Below are positions 34,610-43,610 of a DNA stretch of 64,000 bases, piece by piece. This DNA is from Chloroflexota bacterium. GTDB lineage: Bacteria; Chloroflexota; Dehalococcoidia; Bin125. The DNA is taken from the NCBI GenBank assembly GCA_009838915.1, contig VXQT01000034.1:125112-189111 (forward strand). The letters run 5' to 3'. The notes under the pieces were generated by a model. The model was not told the origin of the DNA and did not search any database. It saw only the letters and a list, made by a program, of their open reading frames with translations. The position numbers and the translations under genes were made by a program. Position 1 is the stretch's first letter, and every line of letters starts with the position of its first letter.

Positions 34610-36855
34610 CTGTCTAACAACCGAGGCAACGCCGAGGTCCAGGCTTCTGACGCCTCGGTCAGCGGCACGCTCATCGGGCCGAGTTCCAACCGCGCTGCGG
34701 TGACTCTGCCAATCCTGGCGGCCCGAACGCCGTGTTGAACCGCAAGCGCCGCAAGTTGTTCCCCCTGATCAGGGGCGATGCTGACCACCGCTCTGCCTCC
34801 GGCCTCGCCGAAGAGGGCGGCGTCGAGGCGGCCCGGGATCTCTGCGTCGATGCTCGCTCCGATTCCGCCGGCAATCGCCGACTCGCAGACGGCGACGGCG
34901 AGGCCGCCATCGGAGCAGTCGTGGGCGGACTTGAGCAGCCCTGCCTCGGCCGCCTCCACCAGCACGTCAACCAGGGCTGCCTCGGCATCCAGGTCGATGG
35001 CAACCGGACCGGCTTCCTTGCCGTACAGCAGCGACAGGTACTCGCTACCGCCAAGGGTCGACGCTTCCTGTTCGAGTCCCGCGCCGAGCAGCCAGATCTC
35101 GTCGCTCTCGTCCTGGAACGCCATACGGACGACATTGGTCACATCGGAGATGATTCCCAGCATCCCGACGACCGGCGTCGGCGTGACCGGGCCGTCCTCC
35201 GACTCGTTGTAGAGGCTGGCGTTGCCCGAGACGACGGGCGTGCGGAAGGCGCGGCTGGCGTCGGCCATGCCTCGGATCGACTCGCGAAGCTGGTAGTAGA
35301 TCGGCGCGCGCTCGGGATTGGCGAAGTTGAGACAGTCGGTGACTGCGACCGGGCGAGCGCCCGTGCAGGCGACGTTGCGCGCCGCCTCGGCGACCGCCCG
35401 GGCCGCGCCCGAGTACGGGTCCAGTTCGACCGCACGGCCGGGGCCGTCGGTGCAGAGCGCCAGCCCCTGCTGCAATCCGCGAATGCGCAGCACCGCGGCA
35501 TCGGAGCCCGGCGTGATCACGGTGTTGGTGCCCACCATATGGTCGTACTGCCGGTAGACCCAGCGCTTGGAGGCGACGTTGGGCGATGCCAGCAGCCGAA
35601 GCAGCGCATCGTTGGCCTGCATCGGTTCGAGGTCGGCCAGCGTTCCGGGATCCCAACCGGCGCGCGACGCGGCGTCCGGGTCACGCTTCGCATCGGGTTC
35701 GTATGCGGGCGGTCCTGTCAGCAGTGATACCGGGGCTGCCGCCACTTCCCGCTCGCCGTCGTAGACCTTTGCCAACCCGTCGTCCGTCACGTCTCCGATC
35801 ACCTCGGCGTGCAGGTCCCAGTGCTCGAACCAGTCCTGGACGTCGCCGACGTGCGCGGGCTTGACCGCGGCGATCATCCGCTCCTGCGACTCGGACAGCA
35901 TCACTTCGTAGGGCGTCATGCCCGATTCGCGGCGCGGGACCTGCTGCGTCTGGATTCGGATGCCGGCGCCGGCGCGCTCGGCCATCTCGACGGTCGAGGA
36001 TGTGATCCCGGCCGCGCCGCAGTCCTGCAAGCCTTCGAGCCAGTCGCGATGCTTGCGCACCAGCCCGACGCAGGCGTCCATCAGCGACTTTTCGAGGAAG
36101 GGGTTGCCGACCTGGACGGCCGGACGCCGTTCCGCCGACGCTTCATCCAGTTCGACCGAGGCGAATGTCGCTCCGTGCAAGCCGTCGCGGCCGGTATCGG
36201 CGCCGACGATCATGAGTTGTGTGCCGGGCGGCCCGGCTGTGGCGGAGATTAGCGATCCGCGCGGCGCGATGCCGAGACACATCGCATTGACCAGCGGGTT
36301 GCCGCTGTATGACTCGCCGACGACCAGCTCACCGCCGACTGTGGGAATCCCCAGGCAGTTGCCGTAGCCGCCGATCCCGGCGACGACGCCGCTGCACAAT
36401 CTTCGATTGCGACGATCGTCCAGCGGACCGAAGCGCAGGGAATCGAGCAGCGCGATCGGCTGCGCGCCCATCGCGAAGATGTCGCGGACGATCCCGCCGA
36501 CGCCGGTCGCCGCGCCCTCGTACGGCTCAATCGCCGAGGGGTGATTGTGCGACTCGATTTTCATCACCGCGACCCAGCCATCGCCGATGTCGATGGCGCC
36601 GGCGTTCTCTTCGCCGAGATTGGTCAGGATGCGCTCATCCTCGGTGGGGAAGTGATGGAACAGCGGACGCGAGTGCTTGTAGCCGCAATGTTCGCTCCAC
36701 AGCGCGCCGAGCATACCCAGCTCGACGTCGCTCGGCGCGCGGCCCAGCATGTCGCAGGCGCGTTCGTACTCATCGCGGCTCAGGGCAATCTGTGCCAGGA
36801 CATCGTCGTCCACTTGGGCAGGCCGCGCGTCGCCGGGCGGCGGATAGCTCGTCAC
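34606..36855 (-). CDS. purL: Phosphoribosylformylglycinamidine synthase subunit PurL
   Basis: 749 residues from a GTG at 36855, one base after the purQ stop. This is the small (bacterial/archaeal) PurL form that works with PurQ and PurS to convert FGAR to FGAM in purine synthesis. LWSEHCGYKHS (52-62) includes the catalytic His. The two AIRS-like halves contain KIESHNHPSAIEPYEGAATG-type ATP/Mg binding and PTVGGELV, and the later NFANPERAPIYYQLRE and SAHDCSDGGLAVAV segments. It forms a tight unit with purQ. No purS is found next to them. Confidence 0.93.
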   Translation of the reverse strand: MTSYPPPGDARPAQVDDDVLAQIALSRDEYERACDMLGRAPSDVELGMLGALWSEHCGYKHSRPLFHHFPTEDERILTNLGEENAGAIDIGDGWVAVMKIESHNHPSAIEPYEGAATGVGGIVRDIFAMGAQPIALLDSLRFGPLDDRRNRRLCSGVVAGIGGYGNCLGIPTVGGELVVGESYSGNPLVNAMCLGIAPRGSLISATAGPPGTQLMIVGADTGRDGLHGATFASVELDEASAERRPAVQVGNPFLEKSLMDACVGLVRKHRDWLEGLQDCGAAGITSSTVEMAERAGAGIRIQTQQVPRRESGMTPYEVMLSESQERMIAAVKPAHVGDVQDWFEHWDLHAEVIGDVTDDGLAKVYDGEREVAAAPVSLLTGPPAYEPDAKRDPDAASRAGWDPGTLADLEPMQANDALLRLLASPNVASKRWVYRQYDHMVGTNTVITPGSDAAVLRIRGLQQGLALCTDGPGRAVELDPYSGAARAVAEAARNVACTGARPVAVTDCLNFANPERAPIYYQLRESIRGMADASRAFRTPVVSGNASLYNESEDGPVTPTPVVGMLGIISDVTNVVRMAFQDESDEIWLLGAGLEQEASTLGGSEYLSLLYGKEAGPVAIDLDAEAALVDVLVEAAEAGLLKSAHDCSDGGLAVAVCESAIAGGIGASIDAEIPGRLDAALFGEAGGRAVVSIAPDQGEQLAALAVQHGVRAARIGRVTAARLELGPMSVPLTEASEAWTSALPRLLDS

Positions 36856-36856
36856 G

Positions 36857-37519
36857 TCAGCCCCAGTGCTCGATGATCGACCGCCAGATGTAGTTCCCGT
36901 CTGTCCCGCCGAGCAGCGCGTCGGAGGCACGCTCGGGATGCGGCATCATGCCCAGCACGTTGCCAGTCGGATTCACGATCCCGGCGATGTCGCGCAGCGA
37001 GCCGTTGGGGTTCTCGCCGTGGTAGCGGAACAGCACGCGACCTGCGTCCTCCAACTCGTCCAGTACCTGCGGCGATGCGAAGTACTGCCCTTCGCCATGC
37101 GAAACAGGCAGTTGCACGATCTGGCCGGATTCGCAGGCGCCGGTGAAGCCGCTGTCGATGCGCTCGACGCTCAGTGCTTGCGGCTGGCAGCGAAACTGCA
37201 TCGACGCGTTGCGCTGCAGGATGCCGGGCAAGAGTCCCGCTTCGCAGAGAATCTGAAATCCGTTGCAGGAGCCGAACACCGGCCGTCCGGTTGCGGCGAA
37301 TCGATCGAGTGCGGACATGACCGGGGAGAAGCGCGCGATCGCCCCGCAGCGCAGGTGGTCGCCGTAAGAGAAGCCGCCGGGCAGGATTACGCCGTCGTAG
37401 TCGTCGAGCGATGTCTCGCGGTGCCAGACGCGTTCCGCCGTTTGTCCCAGGTCCTCCAGCGCATAGACGCAGTCCCAGTCGCTCCAGGTTCCGGGGAAGA
37501 CGAGCACGGCAAACCGCAT
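36857..37519 (-). CDS. purQ: Phosphoribosylformylglycinamidine synthase subunit PurQ (glutamine amidotransferase)
   Basis: 220 residues, usual length. Class I amidotransferase triad: Cys85 (GSCNGFQIL), His194 and Glu196 (MPHPERA). The start is MRFAVLVFPGTWSDWDC. PurQ releases ammonia from glutamine for PurL. It sits one base upstream of purL. The purS gene that usually precedes purQ is absent, and only ~70 bases separate purQ from the HD-phosphodiesterase gene. Confidence 0.94.
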   Translation of the reverse strand: MRFAVLVFPGTWSDWDCVYALEDLGQTAERVWHRETSLDDYDGVILPGGFSYGDHLRCGAIARFSPVMSALDRFAATGRPVFGSCNGFQILCEAGLLPGILQRNASMQFRCQPQALSVERIDSGFTGACESGQIVQLPVSHGEGQYFASPQVLDELEDAGRVLFRYHGENPNGSLRDIAGIVNPTGNVLGMMPHPERASDALLGGTDGNYIWRSIIEHWG

Positions 37520-37588
37520 GAAGTGAGCGTATCGGCAGGGATCGTTATGGTCAGTCGGCCCCAGGGCCTGGCGGATCCCGTTGTGCAG

Positions 37589-39736
37589 CTACTGTCTCGG
37601 GTTCGGACGCAGCTCGTCCTCGCCGGCCGGCGGGTAGGCAATGCGCTGGTGATGCACCCCGGTCAGTGTCTGCTTGAAACTGCCTGAGATGACCCGCAAC
37701 TCGTTGAGCGTCAGATCGCAGTGATCGAGCTGACGCTCGCGCAATCGCTCGTCAAACACACCGTCGACCAGCAAGCCGATGCGCTCAGCCTCATGCTCCC
37801 CGCTGGCCCGCACGACGGCTTCGCAACTGTCGGCCAGCATCACAATCGCCGTCTCCCGAGACTGAGGCGGGGGTCCGGGATAGGTGAAGTCCTGCGGGTC
37901 GATACGCGGGTCGGACATGGCCGCCTTGCGATAGAAGAAGGCCACGCGGCGCGAGCCGTGATGTTGCAGGATGAAGTCGCGAATCCGCGGAGGCAGCCGA
38001 TCCCGACGCGCCAGATCGTCGCCGCCGGTCACGTGCGACATGATGATCTGGGCGCTCTCGCGCGGTTCCAGTTCATCGTGCGGGTTCGTGCCTTCCTGGT
38101 TCTCGATGAACATCGCGGGACGGTGCAGCTTGCCGATGTCGTGGTAGTAGGCGCCGACGCGCACGAGCAGCGGGTCCGCGCCGATCAGGGCAGCGGCTCG
38201 CTCGGACAGCGTGGCGACCAACAACGAGTGGTGGAATGTGCCCGGCGCTTCCTCCTGGAGGCGGCGGAGCAGCGGTCGCTGGAGCTGCGCGAGTTCCAGC
38301 AGCCGCATGGGGGTCGTGATACCGAACAGCGCGCCGAGCAGGGAGAACGCGCCGATCGTGATCACCGAAACCAGCGCCGCGGTGACCAACGATGCGAGAG
38401 CCAGCCAGCCCAGGTCGTTGTTGACGCGGTCGGCGTCGAGCAGCCAGAGCGCCGCGCCGGCCAGGAATCCGGCGAGACCGGCCGCCAACCCCGCCAGCCC
38501 GTACTGTGCGAGCGCCTGGGCCCGCGAAGCGACGATCACGCCACCCAGCGAACTGGCAAGGAAGTAGGCCAGCGGTCGCAACGCCGATGCGCCGTCGGGC
38601 GCCGACGCATATTCGGGCAGGACGATCGCTGCCAGGCCGGCCAGCACCGATATCAACACACCCGTCGCCACGCCGAGGCCAGTGCTGAGCAAGGCGGCGA
38701 CGAGCACCGGCCCGGCCGCGAGCGGCAGCATCAGATCGAGCGACTCGTCGAGGCCGTCCGGCAGCACCAGCTCGAACCAGAGTCGGGCCGCAAGGATTGA
38801 GAGCAGGACCAAGAGTGCAAGCAGTAACAGTCTGCGGTCGCCAGCGGCCTGCACCGGACGCCAGATCTTGAGAAAGACGGCAAATGAGGCCGATGCGATG
38901 GCCGCGACGATGGCAATCGCACCGAGCGACGCCAGTTCGATCCCGTCCGAGCGCGGCGTCAGCACCGCCAGCACTTCCGCCGCCGCTGGGTCCACAGTCT
39001 CACCTGCGGCGATAATCAGCTCCCCCTCGGCGACAGTCCTCGACACATCCGGTGCCGCGCTAGCGGCGCGGTCCTGCGTCGCCTGCGTGAGCGACGCCGA
39101 TTCGACCATGGTTGGCCGTAGGTAGGCGGCGACCAGGGACGAGATCAGTGAAGTCTCGTTCAACGACAGGGCCGGATCCACGCGATCGTGGAGCGTGAGT
39201 CGGACACCGTCGAGGTCTGCCTCGAACAGTTCTTCGCGCAGCAGTTCCTCGAGCAGCGCGGGCGACAGTCGGCGGATGCTGTTGAACAGTGCGTCCGAGA
39301 CCGCTATCAAGAACGCCTCGTCCCGCTGGGCGATCCGCGAGCCGGGCACGGGGGCCGGTTCGCGCGCGTCCTCCGACTCGTCAGCGGCGGTGGTCGATTC
39401 GTCCTCGGTCACCACCGGGGCGTTGCGCGCCTCACGCTCCAGGGCGACGGCTTCGAGATAGCGGCCCAGCGCCTCGAGCTGGGCGGGACGTACATCGGGG
39501 TTGAACTCGTACTGCGGCTCGACCGACGCGCGCGCCGCCTCCCGCGACTCCGCGGTCCGCGTCTCGCTGACGAACGTGATCGCCTCGTTGGCGACGATGT
39601 CCCGCTCGGCGACCGCGCCCGTCGCCGGGAACTCTTCGGCAGGACGAAAGGGAGTCAGAGCGAGCACGATCCCGATGGTCAGCCCGACGCCAAAGAGGCC
39701 CAGCCGCCACGGAGTGAAATAGCTGTCTTGGCTCAT
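37589..39736 (-). CDS. PgpH-type 7TM HD-domain phosphodiesterase (c-di-AMP)
   Basis: 715 residues. A membrane helix at about 11-29 precedes a ~240-residue extracytoplasmic domain (7TMR-HDED type, with SVEPQYEFNPDVRP and RLTLHDRVDPALSL-like region). Seven membrane helices follow at roughly 268-470. The cytoplasmic HD domain has FHHSLLVATL, HDIGK at 532-536 and FILQHHGSRR, the metal-binding set. Family members hydrolyse cyclic di-AMP, which controls potassium and turgor. An Asp/Glu-rich linker with TAADESEDAREPAPVPG at about 116-132 is poorly ordered. Gene order places it between purQ and yqeY. Confidence 0.92.
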   Translation of the reverse strand: MSQDSYFTPWRLGLFGVGLTIGIVLALTPFRPAEEFPATGAVAERDIVANEAITFVSETRTAESREAARASVEPQYEFNPDVRPAQLEALGRYLEAVALEREARNAPVVTEDESTTAADESEDAREPAPVPGSRIAQRDEAFLIAVSDALFNSIRRLSPALLEELLREELFEADLDGVRLTLHDRVDPALSLNETSLISSLVAAYLRPTMVESASLTQATQDRAASAAPDVSRTVAEGELIIAAGETVDPAAAEVLAVLTPRSDGIELASLGAIAIVAAIASASFAVFLKIWRPVQAAGDRRLLLLALLVLLSILAARLWFELVLPDGLDESLDLMLPLAAGPVLVAALLSTGLGVATGVLISVLAGLAAIVLPEYASAPDGASALRPLAYFLASSLGGVIVASRAQALAQYGLAGLAAGLAGFLAGAALWLLDADRVNNDLGWLALASLVTAALVSVITIGAFSLLGALFGITTPMRLLELAQLQRPLLRRLQEEAPGTFHHSLLVATLSERAAALIGADPLLVRVGAYYHDIGKLHRPAMFIENQEGTNPHDELEPRESAQIIMSHVTGGDDLARRDRLPPRIRDFILQHHGSRRVAFFYRKAAMSDPRIDPQDFTYPGPPPQSRETAIVMLADSCEAVVRASGEHEAERIGLLVDGVFDERLRERQLDHCDLTLNELRVISGSFKQTLTGVHHQRIAYPPAGEDELRPNPRQ

Positions 39737-39875
39737 CTCGGCTTCATTTGAGCAAGATCATGGCGCTCCGGTCCGGGAACGTGGTCCCGAACGACCGCGA
39801 TCCAAGCATACAGCTCTCGTTACGTCACCTATTGATCCGAGTCAGCACGCAGGAGGCGCCGGTTTGCCGCCGGTG

Positions 39876-40328
39876 CTAGGCGTCAAGCAGCTCGCCCACT
39901 ACCGCATTGACGATTGAGCCGTCGGCCTCGCCGCGCAGTTCGCGCATCAGCATGCCCATCACCTTGCCGCGATCTCCGGGACCCGCTGCGCCCACCTGCT
40001 CGATCACCGCGCGCGCCCTCGCCTCGATTTCGTCCCGCGAGAGCTGCGCCGGCAGGTAGTGCTCGATGATCCCGATCTCCAACTCTTCCTGTTCGGCCAG
40101 ATCTTCGCGGCCGCCCTGGCGAAACTGCTCGATCGACTCGCGCCGCTGCTTGACCTGCCGCTGCAGGATCGCCAGGATGTCGGCCTCGGCGAGCGCCTGG
40201 CCGCGCTTGTCGATCTCGGCGTTCTTGATCGCCGCCTCGAGCATGCGGATCGTGTTGCGGCGCATCACATCTCGCGCTCGCATAGCGTCGCGTAGATCCG
40301 ACCGCAGCTGTTCGCGCACACCCGCCAT
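39876..40328 (-). CDS. yqeY: GatB/YqeY domain protein
   Basis: 150 residues, full length for the family. The helical N-terminal domain has TIRMLEAAIKNAEIDKRGQ and the C-terminal domain has YLPAQLSRDEIEA and GKVMGMLMRELRGEADG. The domain also occurs at the C-terminus of GatB, where it binds tRNA, so an amidotransferase-related or tRNA-linked role is inferred. In many genomes it follows rpsU; here no S21 gene is found. It ends ~140 bases upstream of the HD phosphodiesterase gene on the same strand. Confidence 0.92.
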   Translation of the reverse strand: MAGVREQLRSDLRDAMRARDVMRRNTIRMLEAAIKNAEIDKRGQALAEADILAILQRQVKQRRESIEQFRQGGREDLAEQEELEIGIIEHYLPAQLSRDEIEARARAVIEQVGAAGPGDRGKVMGMLMRELRGEADGSIVNAVVGELLDA

Positions 40329-40406
40329 AGGATCACACCAACCCGGCGCGCCCTTGCGGCGCGCTGTTGCTTGCCGTCCCCCGAACGCGTCGGGGTTGAG
40401 ACGCGG

Positions 40407-40550
40407 CTAGTCGGCCGAAGGCAGCACCTTGGGCTGCATCAGTTCCATCTCGCGCTCGTCGACCTTGAGATCGCACTCGCCCGGCTTGATGCAGAGCACC
40501 TCGATGCCCGACTCCTCGTCCCGGTACCGCTTGCCCAGTTGAACCGCCAT
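40407..40550 (-). CDS. Tiny desulforedoxin-like protein without the CxxC pair
   Basis: 47 residues from the ATG at 40550, 8 bases after AGGAG. It shares the opening xGKRY with the upstream 40-residue protein and aligns over its length. The rubredoxin-like CPSC is replaced by DEESG, leaving only Cys20 and Cys26. The end MELMQPKVLPSAD resembles the conserved tail of this small protein family as I remember it from actinobacteria and Chloroflexi. Metal binding is doubtful. A longer frame upstream is not supported by a ribosome site. Confidence 0.75.
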   Translation of the reverse strand: MAVQLGKRYRDEESGIEVLCIKPGECDLKVDEREMELMQPKVLPSAD

Positions 40551-40642
40551 CTTCGAGTCTCCTGGATTCGTTCGTCTGTGGGTCTCTCCGCCGACCGATG
40601 CTTCCGCCAGTCGGCTGCGTGCCGTGGCCCTCGGGCTCGGCG

Positions 40643-40765
40643 TTACTTTTTCTCCTCGAGCGGTGTATCGCCGCACTTGAGTTCCGCCTCGCCGCCGCGC
40701 GTCACGATGAACTCCGCGCCGCAACTGGGACAGAAGTAACGCTTGCCGGTCTGTGCTGCTGCCAT
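40643..40765 (-). CDS. Tiny desulforedoxin-like zinc/iron-ribbon protein
   Basis: 40 residues from the ATG at 40765, about 9 bases after GGAGGAGAG. The sequence has CPSC (Cys12, Cys15) and ...ELKCGDTPLEEKK with Cys31. Desulforedoxin N-domains usually end in a CC pair; here it is Cys-Gly, leaving three thiols, so any metal would need an outside ligand, perhaps in a dimer. It is the first of two tandem paralogues. Function unknown; the fold is known as the N-terminal domain of desulfoferrodoxin and as stand-alone redox proteins. Confidence 0.75.
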   Translation of the reverse strand: MAAAQTGKRYFCPSCGAEFIVTRGGEAELKCGDTPLEEKK

Positions 40766-40899
40766 CAGGGTTTCTCTCCTCCCCGCCGATCGTCCGGCGG
40801 GCAAGCCATCACGCTGAAACTGGAATGTCACTCAGCGTAGCAATGACGAACGATTCGTTCAGCGCCGTCCGCCAAAGCGGGCGGCGAGCAAACCTCGGG

Positions 40900-41901
40900 T
40901 TATGACGAACCGCTGTGCGCGCTCAGCCAACCGGCCAGCTCGGCGGAGACCTGGCCGCAGGTGTCCGCCGTGACCTGGGTCGCCGGCACCGGGATTGGGA
41001 GGCCGGCGGCGAATCGCTCCTCGGCCGTATCGAGGTCGCTGACCGCGGCCAGGTAGTCGCTGACTACCTTGAGCCAGGCGCGGTTGACCGCGACTTCCTG
41101 CTGGGCGCCCGAGGCGGCATCGAACGCCGCCTGCGCGTCGGCGACCGCTGCCGAGTCGTCCGACGTCCTCAGGGTCACCACAGCCAACACCAGGGCCGTG
41201 TAGCCCTTTTCGTACGCGGCCAGGGCGTCCTGCGCTTCCTGAAGACCTTCTTCCGACTCCTCAGCGGCCGTGACGGCGTCTCGCAAGGCCAGGAGCTCGG
41301 CATCGCCGGACTCACTGCGTGCGACGGCGCCCGCGGCGGCCTCGACATCAGCGAACCAGCCGGAAGCCTGCAGCGTCTGCTTGGCCGCATCGAGCGCGAT
41401 GTTGAGGTTGTCGATCGTGACTTCGTCCAGGTGAACTGCGTGCTCCACCGCCTTGTCCCAGGCGTTCCCCGCGTTGGTGGTGATTAGCGTGACGAGGTTG
41501 TCAATCTTGAAGCCGTCGAGCGAGCCGCCCTGATCGATGCTCCAGGGAGGCATCGGCGTACCGTTTCGGCCGCAGGTGATGGTGTAGCGGTAGTCATTCT
41601 GCAGGGTGGAGAGCTGTCCCTGGTTATCCGTCAGGAATGCGTAGGTGTTGTTCGGCGTATTCAACGCGGGACCGACGAGCGACGCATCCGACTCAGAGCC
41701 GCGGCCGTCATTGCCGTGGCACTCGCGGCAGTTGTTGGCAAATGTCCATGCGGCGCGTTCGGCGTCCTTGGTCAAGATTTCCGAGCGGGCTTCGGTGCGG
41801 CGACCATTGTCGAACCAGGTGTAGGCGCCCAACGAGGCCACCGACAATACCAACAGGATCACCATGGCGAGAATCTGCTTCTCGGTGTTCTGTCCGCTCA
41901 T
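40900..41901 (-). CDS. Membrane-anchored c-type cytochrome with long helical tail
   Basis: 333 residues. A membrane anchor at about 9-30 (ILAMVILLVLSVASLGAYTW) is followed by one haem c motif, CRECHG at 58-63, and a likely axial Met in TPMPPW (about 115). From about 150 to 320 the chain is Ala/Glu-rich and mostly helical, with GDAELLALRDAVTAAEES and SAAVADAQAAFDAASGA, perhaps coiled coil. It is the last gene of the b6-type reductase operon, so it should be the electron acceptor or an attached cytochrome subunit. The tail is unusual for such subunits. Cys322 near the end is unpaired. Confidence 0.88.
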   Translation of the reverse strand: MSGQNTEKQILAMVILLVLSVASLGAYTWFDNGRRTEARSEILTKDAERAAWTFANNCRECHGNDGRGSESDASLVGPALNTPNNTYAFLTDNQGQLSTLQNDYRYTITCGRNGTPMPPWSIDQGGSLDGFKIDNLVTLITTNAGNAWDKAVEHAVHLDEVTIDNLNIALDAAKQTLQASGWFADVEAAAGAVARSESGDAELLALRDAVTAAEESEEGLQEAQDALAAYEKGYTALVLAVVTLRTSDDSAAVADAQAAFDAASGAQQEVAVNRAWLKVVSDYLAAVSDLDTAEERFAAGLPIPVPATQVTADTCGQVSAELAGWLSAHSGSS

Positions 41902-41961
41902 CGCGTTGTGTCCCCTGCCTGCTCTCTTGCCTGATCCCCCGGCGAGTGAAACGTCGGTCGG

Positions 41962-42690
41962 TTAGCCGTAGGGAATGGTGCGCTGAGGATTGTCCTCGCC
42001 GCCCTTTTTGATGCTCCCGGTGTTGACCGTCAACGAGCCGTCGCTGTTGACGGTGATGTCCATCGTGTCCATCGGACGCGGCGCCGGCCCGAAGACGCGG
42101 ATTCCGCCTTTGGTGTAGGTCGAGCCGTGGCACGGGCAGCGGAACCAGCCCGTGACGCCCTCGAACGGGAATCCGGCGCGCCAGGGAATCGTGCAGCCGA
42201 GATGCGGGCACTTCCACCACAGGGCCAGCAAACCCTCGTCACCTTCTTGCCCGAAGCCTGCGTGTGTGCCGTCGCCGGCCCGCAGGTGAGTGAGATAGAA
42301 CTTGCCGATCTGAATCGGCTCGGGGTCCGCGCCGGGTGGGGGGACCTGTGCGGCGGATACGGGGATTCGTCCACCGAACCCAGTCACGCCGCGCGGCCAG
42401 AAGTTGGAAAGGAAGGCGCCCAGTCCGCCGGTCAGACCGAACGTGAAGAAGCCCCAGAACGACACGCGAAGCAGTTGGCGCCGGGTCACCTGTCCCTGTC
42501 GCGCTCGCCGGCGCTGCGCACGTGTGACCATCGCCCGCGCGCCCTCGCCGCCCTGGACAACTCCGGGCCGGGTCTCAGAGCGCATATGCGGCGCTCGTTG
42601 CGGTCGTGAACCGCCCGATGGCTCGGCGGCCTGGGGCAGTCGACGCTGCCTCCCGCCTTCGCTCGTTTGCTGTTCGTTACCGTTCGCCAC
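41962..42690 (-). CDS. Rieske [2Fe-2S] protein of quinol:cytochrome c reductase
   Basis: 242 residues from a GTG at 42690, with GGAGGAG 6 bases before it and 3 bases after the upstream stop. The cluster ligands are Cys161, His163 (CPHLGC), Cys185 and His188 (CPCHGS), with Cys166/Cys187 as the disulfide pair. A twin-arginine-like TRRQLLRVSFWGFF at 69-82 and a hydrophobic segment to about 97 fit Tat-dependent insertion as an N-terminal anchor. The first ~65 residues are a long polar, Arg/Gln-rich extension not usual for Rieske proteins. GWFRCPCHGS and GPAPRPMD are typical. Confidence 0.92.
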   Translation of the reverse strand: MANGNEQQTSEGGRQRRLPQAAEPSGGSRPQRAPHMRSETRPGVVQGGEGARAMVTRAQRRRARQGQVTRRQLLRVSFWGFFTFGLTGGLGAFLSNFWPRGVTGFGGRIPVSAAQVPPPGADPEPIQIGKFYLTHLRAGDGTHAGFGQEGDEGLLALWWKCPHLGCTIPWRAGFPFEGVTGWFRCPCHGSTYTKGGIRVFGPAPRPMDTMDITVNSDGSLTVNTGSIKKGGEDNPQRTIPYG

Positions 42691-42693
42691 CGG

Positions 42694-43593
42694 TTACTCC
42701 TCCAGCACCACGATGTCCCAGGGCGGCTTGAGGTCCTGGCCCTGGCCACGGAAGGCGGTACCGACAATCGTTGTGGTCAGGTAGACGCCGATGAAGGCGG
42801 AGAAAATCAGCAGGGCGATGTCGCGACGCGAGTGAATCCAGCCGAGTCCCTTACAGAACACGACGAACAGCACCGGCAGCCCGACCATCGTGGCCACGGG
42901 AATGATCTGTTGCGAGAGGAACGAGGGGAAGTTGAGGTTCAGCAACCACGGATCCGTGGTCGTGCCGGGGATGCCCAGCGGAATCGCCCGCCAATCCTCA
43001 AACATCGTGAATCCACCGATGGTGAAGCCTAGGGACTCCCATGGAATGCCGGTATCGAAGCCGCGCAGGTTGCGGAACCAGTCCAGACCGCCCGGCCAGG
43101 AGAAGTCGCTGTTCAGGCCCAGACCGCGAATGACATTCTCGGTCCAGACGACGTGCAGCGACCCGTCCCAGATGATCAGCAGGCTGGTGACCAGGGTCGC
43201 GGCGGTGAATCCGAAGACCGTCAGCCGCCCGGCGAACTTGGTTCCGAACCAGACACCCTGACCTTCGGTATCGCGGTCCCAGTAGGGGATCGCGGCGAGC
43301 AGCACGAGCGCGATTGTCGGCACGATCACGCCGGCCCAGGCCGGCTCCATGTGCAACAGCAGTTCCTGCAGATTGAGGAAGTACCAGGGCGCCTTGGACG
43401 GATTGGGGGTCGTGTCGGGGTCGGCACGGTTCAGCAACGGCGCGTTGACCATCGCCGAGAGCACCATCAGCGCGATTGAAAAGATCAGCGCCGAGATGAA
43501 CTCGATGAAGACCAGGTCGGGCCAGACCAGGACCTCGGCCTCACGCTCTCGGCGCGGGCGCGTTCGAATTGCGGCAGCGGCGCGGCTGACCAT
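42694..43593 (-). CDS. Cytochrome b C-terminal subunit (subunit IV-like)
   Basis: 299 residues. PDTTPNPSKAPWYFLNLQEL (57-76) is the quinol-site loop of subunit IV, with APWYF in place of PEWYF as in menaquinol-using firmicute reductases. It has predicted helices at about 26-48, 86-101, 121-142, 230-250 and 261-280. The split of cytochrome b into two genes is the b6f-type arrangement. It lies between the cytochrome b6-like gene (17 bases upstream) and the Rieske gene. The middle (about 145-215) is an extra soluble insert. Confidence 0.9.
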   Translation of the reverse strand: MVSRAAAAIRTRPRREREAEVLVWPDLVFIEFISALIFSIALMVLSAMVNAPLLNRADPDTTPNPSKAPWYFLNLQELLLHMEPAWAGVIVPTIALVLLAAIPYWDRDTEGQGVWFGTKFAGRLTVFGFTAATLVTSLLIIWDGSLHVVWTENVIRGLGLNSDFSWPGGLDWFRNLRGFDTGIPWESLGFTIGGFTMFEDWRAIPLGIPGTTTDPWLLNLNFPSFLSQQIIPVATMVGLPVLFVVFCKGLGWIHSRRDIALLIFSAFIGVYLTTTIVGTAFRGQGQDLKPPWDIVVLEE

Positions 43594-43610
43594 CGAATCG
43601 TCCTCCCCCG

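Noticed and set aside
40379..40395. CCCCGA-ACGCG-TCGGGG hairpin after the desulforedoxin-like genes
   Set aside because: Only 6 bp, with no T-tract in the direction of transcription. Too weak to call a terminator.
40551..40724. N-terminal extension to 105 residues of the 47-residue desulforedoxin-like protein
   Set aside because: Extension is Arg-rich, antisense-like and lacks a start site, whereas the ATG at 40550 has AGGAG at good spacing and aligns with its paralogue.
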